A stretch of 33,828 bases of DNA from Chloroflexota bacterium (GTDB lineage Bacteria; Chloroflexota; Dormibacteria; CF-121): positions 1 through 33,828 of the forward strand of contig VBHQ01000162.1 in NCBI GenBank assembly GCA_005880395.1, in the 5' to 3' direction. Below the pieces are notes generated by a model. That model did not search any database and was not told where the DNA came from. It saw only the letters and a list, made by a program, of their open reading frames with translations. Of this stretch, positions 27,284 through 33,828 are shown piece by piece. The position numbers and the translations under genes were made by a program. The first letter of the stretch is position 1, and the number at the start of each line of letters is the position of its first letter.

Positions 27284-28180
27284 CTAGGCGGGGGCCGGCC
27301 CCGGAGCCGTCTGCCGGGCCAGCTGGTCGAGATCGAGGCCCTCCTTGCGCACCCGAAGGTCGAAATACAGAAGAACGAGGCCGATGGTGAAGATCGGCGA
27401 CACGATCGCGCCGAGCAATGTCGACGCGATGGCCGATAGCGCGAGCCGGAGATCGCCGCTCAGCCCCACGCTCACGACGATTTGCACCAGCACTCCCAGG
27501 GCGAGGTTGACGATGGATTGGAGGATCGCCAGGACCACGATGACGCCGACGGTCCGCCACCACATGCCGCCGACCAGGCTCCAGCTCCGACGCATGCCTC
27601 TAATGGGACCGATGTCCTCGGCCATCATCGCCGCGACGACTAAGCCCCAGCGAACGAAGAGGTAGGCGCCCAGCGCGAGCACGACGAGCCCCGGAATCAC
27701 CAGCAGGATGAAGCCCAGCACCAGGGCCACCACCCAGAGGACGGCGATCCCATAAAAGATGCCAACCAGCCCGAGGAGCGGCAGGTATTTGGCGAGCGTC
27801 TCGCGGAGGACCCCGACGATCGTTACCGGACGACCGAGCGCGACATCGGTCACGGCACGGTAGACCGCGCCAAGCGTGAAGGGAAGCAGGATCAAGCCGC
27901 CAAGACCGCCGACGGCCAGCAGACCGAAGAGGCTCGAAAACCGCGTGCTGTTGAAGGTTGGGGTGACGGATCCACCGGGCGCGGCGAAGATGTTGGTAAT
28001 CGTCGTCGACGTCAGGCGGTAGGTACCGGTCACGAGCGTCCAGAGCAGACCTGGCAGGACGACGATCAGGGCGACGCCAACGATCAGGCCGAATTGACGG
28101 CGATACAGTCGGAACAGTTCGTCAAGAAGCTCCGGAAGCGGCATCGGCCTGAAGCGCACTGGGGCGGGGCTGGATGCCAC
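27284..28180 (-). CDS. Multi-pass membrane protein (glycerophosphodiester phosphodiesterase membrane-domain / YIP-like family)
   Basis: Six or more TM segments; RPMPLPELLDELFRLYRRQFGLIVGVALIVVLPGLLW; FDLRVRKEGLDLDQLA C-terminus. Confidence 0.75.
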   Translation of the reverse strand: MASSPAPVRFRPMPLPELLDELFRLYRRQFGLIVGVALIVVLPGLLWTLVTGTYRLTSTTITNIFAAPGGSVTPTFNSTRFSSLFGLLAVGGLGGLILLPFTLGAVYRAVTDVALGRPVTIVGVLRETLAKYLPLLGLVGIFYGIAVLWVVALVLGFILLVIPGLVVLALGAYLFVRWGLVVAAMMAEDIGPIRGMRRSWSLVGGMWWRTVGVIVVLAILQSIVNLALGVLVQIVVSVGLSGDLRLALSAIASTLLGAIVSPIFTIGLVLLYFDLRVRKEGLDLDQLARQTAPGPAPA

Positions 28181-28227
28181 CGGCCCATATTGCGGGACGG
28201 CGGCGTCCCGTGTCTAGTTGTTTTCGC

Positions 28228-28443
28228 TCAATTCGAACAGGAGCAGCTGCCGCCGCACGCGCATCCGCCTGCCGTCGATGCGGACGATGCTTTGCCGCCC
28301 GTCACTGCGAACGTCGAGAACATGGCCTTGGTGTTGGTCCCCTCGCATTCCGGACAGATCTGGCGCGCATCCCGGCTGGCATAGCCGCCGAACACCTCGA
28401 ACGTGTGCCGGCAGGTCAGGCAGGAAAACTCGTAGATCGGCAC
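28228..28443 (-). CDS. FmdB-type zinc ribbon protein
   Basis: MPIYEFSCLTCRHTFEVF...CPECEGTNTKAMFSTFAV...GGCACGGSCSCSN; GTG start at 28443 gives the canonical MPIYEF start. Confidence 0.88.
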   Translation of the reverse strand: MPIYEFSCLTCRHTFEVFGGYASRDARQICPECEGTNTKAMFSTFAVTGGKASSASTAGGCACGGSCSCSN

Positions 28444-28448
28444 GGCCA

Positions 28449-28455
28449 TATTGTA
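28449..28455. promoter_or_regulatory. Overlapping divergent -10 elements (TATTGT on +, TACAAT on -) between fmdB-like gene and rsmG
   Basis: + TATTGT 28449-28454, 6 nt, GTG 28461 (rsmG). - TACAAT 28455-28450, 6 nt, GTG 28443 (fmdB). -35 elements are not well conserved. Confidence 0.5.
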
Positions 28456-28460
28456 AGGTC

Positions 28461-29090
28461 GTGAACGGGTCGCTGCGGCGCTATGCGGAGCTGCTGCTCG
28501 ACTGGAACCGAACGGTCAACCTGACCGGCGCCCGAACGCTTGCCGAGGTCGAAGCGCAAATCGCGGACGCCGACATCCTGCTCGGCGTCTCCTGGGAGCG
28601 CACCCGCACGGTTGTCGACATTGGCAGCGGCGGCGGCCTCCCGGCCGTACCCCTGGCGCTGGCGTTGCCCCAGGTGACGTTCTTGCTGCTCGAGGCGAAT
28701 GCACGGAAGTGCGCCTTTCTCGAGCACCTCGGCGGGGCGCTGGCGCTGGGGAATGTGACCGTGATCCACGGCCGTGCCGAGGAGCTGGCGCATCGAGCCG
28801 AGCATCGGGAGCACTTCGACCGCGCCATCTCGCGAGCGGCCGCCCGGCCGGCGGTACTGCTGGAGCTTGCCCTTCCCTTCGTTAAACCAGGGGGAGAGTT
28901 GATTGCCCAGGTCACAAGCGCCGATCCGCACCCGCTGCAGGCAGCCGCGACCCGGCTTGGCGGCGGTGCCCCGCATCTCGTTAGGCCGATCGAGGGCGGC
29001 AGCTCTCTGCTTGTCGTTCCCAAGATCGCGACCACCCCGGCCGAATTCCCCCGTCGTGTCGGGGTTCCCAACCGACGGCCCCTGGCGTAA
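28461..29090 (+). CDS. rsmG: 16S rRNA (guanine(527)-N(7))-methyltransferase
   Basis: YAELLLDWNRTVNLTGA...DILLG...VVDIGSGGGLPAVPLALALPQVTFLLLEANARKCAFLEHL...FDRAISRA. Confidence 0.92.
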   Translation: MNGSLRRYAELLLDWNRTVNLTGARTLAEVEAQIADADILLGVSWERTRTVVDIGSGGGLPAVPLALALPQVTFLLLEANARKCAFLEHLGGALALGNVTVIHGRAEELAHRAEHREHFDRAISRAAARPAVLLELALPFVKPGGELIAQVTSADPHPLQAAATRLGGGAPHLVRPIEGGSSLLVVPKIATTPAEFPRRVGVPNRRPLA

Positions 29091-29120
29091 CTGGAGCTCT
29101 GACAGAGGCGTTGCACCGAT

Positions 29121-29984
29121 ATGAGGTCGGCTCTCCGCTTGATTCCCCTGATGGTCATCGGCGCAGTTGCGGCCTTCCTGCTGGCTGGCCCGCTGTTTTC
29201 CCTCTACAAGTCGACCGCCGTGGCGAGCCGGCCTCACGCTTCGCCCTCGGGAAGCATCAACCCGCATGCGTCCCCCACGACGTGCCCGGCCTCGCTGCCG
29301 ATGCCAAAATCGCCCGGTACGGTGCCGCTGGCAGCGCCCGCGCTGCCGTTTCCGGTCTGGGTCAATGATCCCCTCGGCGTGAACCTGCGAGCCGCCGCCA
29401 GTGCTTCAAGCGCGCGACTGACGACCTTGAACCAGGGGACGCAGGCCACGGCGGACCGCCAATCGCCGGACAGCTCGGGCAGCCTCTGGTACCACGTCAC
29501 GGTGGGCGCGACCGCCGGCTGGTTGCGCTCGGACTTCGTGGCGACCACGCCGCTTCACGCCGCCAGTGGGCCCGGCTGGAGCTTGATGCTACCGCAGGGT
29601 TACGTGAGCACACCGAGCGCCGACCTCTCGCTCGTCAACGTCGTCAAGAGCGGGGACGACCTGCCGTTTCTCATCGTGCAGGCGACGATCGCCAGCACGC
29701 TGACCGTCCAGTTGCCTGGCTCGCTTCGCGCCGACCTGGCGCCGATCGCCGATCATACGTCGACCATCCAGGTCTGGAACTACACGGTCACGGAACACGT
29801 CTCGCGCGTCGCGCTCGATACCTGCAAGATCATGTCCGCCTGGGCGCGACCCGACCAGGGTTGGCCCTATGAGACCTCCGTGTACGTTCATACGTCGGGA
29901 CGGAGTTACGAGTTCACCTTCTTCAGTCCCGACCCGAACAGCGGCCTCGCCAGCCAGGTCCTGAACAGTATCGCCCTGAGCTGA
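29121..29984 (+). CDS. Secreted/anchored protein with bacterial SH3-like domain
   Basis: N-terminal TM; NDPLGVNLRAAASASSARLTTLNQGTQATADRQ...LWYHVTVGATAGWLRSDFVA. Confidence 0.75.
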   Translation: MRSALRLIPLMVIGAVAAFLLAGPLFSLYKSTAVASRPHASPSGSINPHASPTTCPASLPMPKSPGTVPLAAPALPFPVWVNDPLGVNLRAAASASSARLTTLNQGTQATADRQSPDSSGSLWYHVTVGATAGWLRSDFVATTPLHAASGPGWSLMLPQGYVSTPSADLSLVNVVKSGDDLPFLIVQATIASTLTVQLPGSLRADLAPIADHTSTIQVWNYTVTEHVSRVALDTCKIMSAWARPDQGWPYETSVYVHTSGRSYEFTFFSPDPNSGLASQVLNSIALS

Positions 29985-29995
29985 CGGGTTCGCGG

Positions 29996-31492
29996 TCAGG
30001 GCGAGATGCCACGGATGGCGGCTTCGGCGACGGCGCGCTCGTCCCAATCCTGCTTGTCGCGCCCGATGAGGATGCTCCGCTCGTGCCCTTTCCCGGCAAG
30101 CAGGATAGTGTCGCCCGGCCGGGCCCGGCGCACGGCGTGCGTAATGCCCTGGCGCCGGTCTTCGATCCGGGCGTAGTTCTCACCCTCCTGCCAGCCGACC
30201 GCCTCCGCGCCTCCGGCGATTTCGTCGATGATCGCCATCGCATCTTCTTCGCGTGGATCTTCGTTCGTGAATACGGCGTAGTCGCTCAGCCGGGCCGCGA
30301 TCTCGCCCATCCAGGGACGTTTGTCGCGATCGCGGTCGCCGGCGCTGCCGAAGACCGCGATCAGTTTGCCTCTGGTGATCGGTCGGAGCTCGCGAAGCAC
30401 TTTTTCCAGGCTCTGCGGCGTGTGCGCGTAATCGATGACCACCCGGAACGGCTGGCCAAGGTCGACACGTTCCATTCGGCCGCTCACTCCCTGGAAGCTC
30501 TCGAGGCCGTTGCGAATCTCCTCGAGCGTCAGGCCGATCGCGATCCCGGCGGCCGCCGCGGCCAGCGCGTTCGCCGCGTTCCATCGCCCACTCTGCTTGA
30601 GCCGAATCGGCAACGCCCCCAGCGGAGTGGTCGCCTCGATGCGAAGGCCTTCCGGCGTTACCTCCACGCGCTGCGCCTTGAGGTCGGCATCGAGCTGGAT
30701 GCCGTAGGTAATCCGCCGCGGAATCGCGCGCTGGGCGAGGTACGGGTAGCTCGGGTCATCGCGGTTCAGGACGGCCGTTTTCTCGATACCTTTGGCGACG
30801 CTCTCGGCCGTCAGGTCGATCAAGGAAGCCTTTGCTTCGCGATAGGCCTCAATGGTCTTGTGAAAGTCGAGATGCTCGTGGGCGATGTTCGTGAAGACGG
30901 CAACGTCATAATCGACGCCGACGACGCGCTGCAGCGCCAGGCCGTGGGAGCTGGTTTCGATCACCACCTGCGTGATGCCCCGCTCGCGCATCCGCGCAAG
31001 CTGGGCCTGGATCTCGAGAGCCTCAAGGGTGGTCTGGCGGGAATCATTCAGGTCGACATCGCCGCCCGCCCGGATGTCGACCGTGCTCATCGACCCGGCT
31101 GGACGCCCCGACGCCAGCACCATCTGCTGGATCATGGTCGTGGTCGTCGTCTTGCCATCGGTGCCGGTGACACCGATCACGGTCATCGCCTGACTTGGAT
31201 GTTCAAACCACGTGCTCGACATCAGTGGCAGGGCGCGCCGGGTGTCGTCGACGACGACCTGGGGCCAGGCGGTCCCCACCCGGTGTTGCACGACCGCCAC
31301 GACGGCGCCGTCCCGGAGCGCGGTCTCGACGTAGCGGTGCCCATCCGTATGGGTGCCCGGGATCGCGATGAAGCAGTCGCCCGGCTTCAGTCGTCGCGAG
31401 TCATAGCAGAGCCCGGTGACCTCTGGGTCCGCCGGGGCTTGCTCCAGCACGCGAACGCCGTCGAGCAAGCGGGTCAATCGCATGGAGGCCAT
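29996..31492 (-). CDS. murE: UDP-N-acetylmuramyl-tripeptide synthetase (MurE)
   Basis: GVTGTDGKTTTTTMIQQ, ETSSHGLALQRV, FTNIAHEHLDFHKTIEAY, VIDYAHTPQSLEKVL, VFGSAGDRDRDKRPWMGEIAARLSDYAVFTNEDPREED. Confidence 0.94.
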   Translation of the reverse strand: MASMRLTRLLDGVRVLEQAPADPEVTGLCYDSRRLKPGDCFIAIPGTHTDGHRYVETALRDGAVVAVVQHRVGTAWPQVVVDDTRRALPLMSSTWFEHPSQAMTVIGVTGTDGKTTTTTMIQQMVLASGRPAGSMSTVDIRAGGDVDLNDSRQTTLEALEIQAQLARMRERGITQVVIETSSHGLALQRVVGVDYDVAVFTNIAHEHLDFHKTIEAYREAKASLIDLTAESVAKGIEKTAVLNRDDPSYPYLAQRAIPRRITYGIQLDADLKAQRVEVTPEGLRIEATTPLGALPIRLKQSGRWNAANALAAAAAGIAIGLTLEEIRNGLESFQGVSGRMERVDLGQPFRVVIDYAHTPQSLEKVLRELRPITRGKLIAVFGSAGDRDRDKRPWMGEIAARLSDYAVFTNEDPREEDAMAIIDEIAGGAEAVGWQEGENYARIEDRRQGITHAVRRARPGDTILLAGKGHERSILIGRDKQDWDERAVAEAAIRGISP

Positions 31493-31521
31493 CGAAAGGA
31501 CATGATGCTACGCTCAGGCCG

Positions 31522-32226
31522 ATGGCCGCCACGATGCGCCAGACCCGCATCGGCGAGCGCGAGTTCCATTGGGGGTCCAGGACGTTTGTCATGGGCATCC
31601 TCAACGTCACGCCCGACTCGTTCTCCGGTGACGGGATCACCAGGGTTGATCGCGCGATCAGCCAGGCTCGGAAATTCGAAGAGGACGGCGCCGACCTGAT
31701 CGACATCGGCGGTGAATCGACTCGACCCGAAACCTGGAGCGATGCCGGTCTGCCCGCGAGCGAGGAACTGCGACGGGTCGTTCCGGTCGTGGAGCAGGTT
31801 GCCGCCGTGGTCGGCATTCCGGTGTCGATCGATACCTATAAGGCTGAGGTTGCCCAGCAGGCGGTGGCAGCCGGCGCTCGGCTGATCAACGACGTCTGGG
31901 GCTTGCGGCGGGACCCGCGGATGGCGGCGACCGTCGCGGCCACCGGCATGCCCGTGGTGCTGATGCATAACCAGCCGGGCGGCCAGAACCTCGAGATCAT
32001 CCGGCGGCTTCCCGAACTGCGCTCGCTCGGGTTTCCGCTGCTGGTCGGGCCCTCACGAAAGTCGTTCATCGGCAAGACGCTCGACCTGCCGATCGACGAA
32101 CGCCTCGAGGGCACGGCGGGGGCGGTGGCCCTGAGCATCGCCGGCGGAGCCGACATCATCAGGGTCCACGACGTCAAGGCGATGGTCCGGGTCGCCCGCA
32201 TGGTGGATGCGATCGTCCGCGCATGA
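31522..32226 (+). CDS. folP: Dihydropteroate synthase, apparently lacking the internal pterin-binding loop segment
   Basis: MGILNVTPDSFSGDG, DIGGESTRPE, PVSIDTYKAEVA, INDVWGLRRDP, LLVGPSRKSFIG, RVHDV; DPGxGFGK motif absent between HNQPGG and QNLEIIRRL. Confidence 0.85.
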   Translation: MAATMRQTRIGEREFHWGSRTFVMGILNVTPDSFSGDGITRVDRAISQARKFEEDGADLIDIGGESTRPETWSDAGLPASEELRRVVPVVEQVAAVVGIPVSIDTYKAEVAQQAVAAGARLINDVWGLRRDPRMAATVAATGMPVVLMHNQPGGQNLEIIRRLPELRSLGFPLLVGPSRKSFIGKTLDLPIDERLEGTAGAVALSIAGGADIIRVHDVKAMVRVARMVDAIVRA

Positions 32227-32621
32227 GCCGTGCCTGGCTGGCGCTCGGGAGCAATCTCGGCAATCGGGATCGGTATCTCGCCCGGGCACGGACCGCGCTG
32301 GCAGGGGCTGGGGTACACATCGTCCGTGAATCGCGCGTGGCGGAGACTGCGCCCGTTGGCATCACGGATCAGCCGGCCTTTCTCAACCAGGTCCTCGAGG
32401 TGGAGACCGCGCTCGACCCACGGCCCCTGCTGCAAACCGTGAAACGAATCGAGCAAGATCTGGGACGTCAACCTCGCCTGCGCTGGGGCCCGCGCGAAAT
32501 CGACATCGACATCCTGCGGTATGACGAGCGCAAGGTCGACGAGCCAGGCCTTCACATTCCCCACGCGGAGTTGCAGAATCGACCTTTTCTGCTCGACCTG
32601 CTAACAGAGATCAGCGCGTGA
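32223..32621 (+). CDS. folK: 2-amino-4-hydroxy-6-hydroxymethyldihydropteridine diphosphokinase
   Basis: LALGSNLGNRDRYL, ETAPVGITDQPAFLNQVLEVETAL, LGRQPRLRWGPREIDIDILRYD, IPHAELQNRPFLLDLL. Confidence 0.94.
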   Translation: MSRAWLALGSNLGNRDRYLARARTALAGAGVHIVRESRVAETAPVGITDQPAFLNQVLEVETALDPRPLLQTVKRIEQDLGRQPRLRWGPREIDIDILRYDERKVDEPGLHIPHAELQNRPFLLDLLTEISA

Positions 32622-33754
32622 GCGATCAACTGCGGGTTGCCTGGCTTGGGCATCAGAGCGGGCGGGCCGGCGACGGCCTGCTGACCTACTCCAGGGAAAC
32701 GGTTGCCGGCCTGCGAGCACGCGGCGTCAAGGTGTTCTTCGTCCACCACGGCAGCCTGCCGGCCACGACGGATGACAGCCTGACGCTCCGCTCGCTGACG
32801 GCAAGCCATCGCTACACCATCTCGTCGCCGAGAACCAAGCGGCTGATCACCGATCTGCTCCGGCGCGAGCACATCGACCTGGTGCACGTCTCACTCAGCT
32901 TTTCCACCCTGATCGACTTCGGCCTTCCCGACCTCTGTCACGAGCTCGGCCTGCCGGTGGTGGCGACCTTTCACGTCCCCTACGACTCGCGATTTTCGTT
33001 ATGGCAGGGCATCAGCACGGCGCTCTATCGCCTTTACGCCCAGTCGCTGGCCAGCTTCGACCGCGTGATCATCTTCTCCGAGCAACAGAAGAACCTGCTG
33101 GAAAGCCACGGCGTGCCGGCGAGTAACGTCAGCGTGATCCCCAACGGCGTCGACATCGAGAAGTACGCGCCCGGCCCATCGGGCTACAAACAGACACTGG
33201 AGTCATCAGTGTTGATCGGCTACCTCGGCCGAGTCGATCCAGAGAAAAACGTCGACCTCCTGATTCGTGCGTTCCAGGACATCGACGCAGCCGAGGAGGT
33301 CAAGCTGGTCGTGATTGGTGGCGGCAGCGAACGGCGACGGTTGGAGCGGCGCTATCGCGGCAGCCGGGTCATCTTCACCGGGCCGGTCATGGACGAGACC
33401 GACCGGATCACCATGCTCCGCGCCATGGACCTCTTCGTTCTCCCCTCGCTCGTGGAAGGCCTGTCGCTCTCGCTCCTGGAGGCGATGGCCTGCGGCGTCG
33501 CTCCGGTCGCTACCGATGTGGGCTCAGATGGGGAGGCGCTGCGCGGCGCGGGTTTGCTTCTCGACCCAAAGGATCTCGATGGACAGCTGCGCCTGGCGCT
33601 GCGCACCTTGCTCGAGTTTCCGGACTTCAGGACCGAGCTCGGCGGGCGGGCGCGCGCGCGCGCGGTCGAACGCTACAGCCTGTCAGACAACCTGAATCGC
33701 CTGCTCTCGGTCTACCGCGAGCTTCGTCCGGCGGCCGGCGCGGCGGCCTCCTGA
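32618..33754 (+). CDS. Glycosyltransferase family 4
   Basis: GTG start overlapping folK stop; VIPNGVDIEKY, GYLGRVDPEKNVDLLIRAF, LPSLVEGLSLSLLEAMACGVAPVATDVG. Confidence 0.92.
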   Translation: MSDQLRVAWLGHQSGRAGDGLLTYSRETVAGLRARGVKVFFVHHGSLPATTDDSLTLRSLTASHRYTISSPRTKRLITDLLRREHIDLVHVSLSFSTLIDFGLPDLCHELGLPVVATFHVPYDSRFSLWQGISTALYRLYAQSLASFDRVIIFSEQQKNLLESHGVPASNVSVIPNGVDIEKYAPGPSGYKQTLESSVLIGYLGRVDPEKNVDLLIRAFQDIDAAEEVKLVVIGGGSERRRLERRYRGSRVIFTGPVMDETDRITMLRAMDLFVLPSLVEGLSLSLLEAMACGVAPVATDVGSDGEALRGAGLLLDPKDLDGQLRLALRTLLEFPDFRTELGGRARARAVERYSLSDNLNRLLSVYRELRPAAGAAAS

Positions 33755-33828
33755 GCACCGATCCCATTTTTCTCGAGCCGCGGTTTGAGCTCCTCGCTCC
33801 AGAAGCGGATGAATCCTTCTTGGTCCGC
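33712..33828 (-). CDS. Possible C-terminal fragment of a CDS entering from the right edge
   Basis: Minus-strand frame open from 33828 to TAG at 33714-33712: ADQEGFIRFWSEELKPRLEKNGIGAQEAAAPAAGRSSR*. No family assigned; convergent overlap with the GT gene. Confidence 0.3.
   Translation of the reverse strand, partial: ADQEGFIRFWSEELKPRLEKNGIGAQEAAAPAAGRSSR

Noticed and set aside
30083-31699. 538-aa plus-strand ORF
   Set aside because: Antisense to the well-supported murE; high-GC third-position shadow ORF with no recognisable domain.
31522-32226. Idea that the shortened folP is a sulfonamide-resistance (Sul-type) variant
   Set aside because: Sul enzymes retain the pterin-binding DPGxGF loop; here it is absent altogether, so loss of function or an assembly error is more plausible.
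33651-33664. (CG)7 dinucleotide run at the end of the GT4 gene
   Set aside because: Encodes an in-frame RARARA stretch with a sensible C-terminus after it; expected in a GC-rich genome.
1-33828. Search for tRNA/rRNA genes, CRISPR arrays, IS elements or integrases
   Set aside because: No T-loop-like GGTTCGA-type clusters with cloverleaf context, no regularly spaced repeats and no transposase/integrase motifs found by eye. The window looks like core/shell chromosome rather than a mobile island.

Overview
This is a roughly 34 kb, GC-rich, gene-dense bacterial chromosomal segment. The gene content and the promoter style suggest a Chloroflexota/Dormibacterota/Actinomycetota-type soil lineage, but that is inference. 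I support about 39 coding features and no tRNA, rRNA, CRISPR or transposase. Recognisable genes: GH36 alpha-galactosidase, dtd, padR plus HAAS-type membrane protein, CapA-like lipoprotein, GT4 glycosyltransferases, an orphan sensor kinase, dxs, an acyl-CoA synthetase, an ECF sigma factor coupled to a Tat-type Rieske protein, trxB, a cysteine desulfurase, DUF2203, an RDD/SpoIIM/DUF58/MoxR/DUF4350/DUF4129 cluster, fmdB-like, rsmG, murE, folP and folK. Main findings: (1) a candidate redox module, in which an ECF sigma factor is translationally coupled to a membrane-anchored Rieske [2Fe-2S] protein with an anti-sigma-like N-terminal extension, divergent from thioredoxin reductase across a long imperfect inverted repeat; (2) repeated -10-like TANNNT hexamers 6-8 nt before start codons, suggesting widespread leaderless mRNAs, including a bidirectional promoter with overlapping -10 elements between fmdB and rsmG; (3) three conserved genes (an alpha/beta hydrolase, a GT39-type membrane protein and folP) that appear to lack internal segments, either as real deletions or as assembly errors; (4) a DUF4129 gene that lacks a canonical start codon and lies in frame behind an amber stop.
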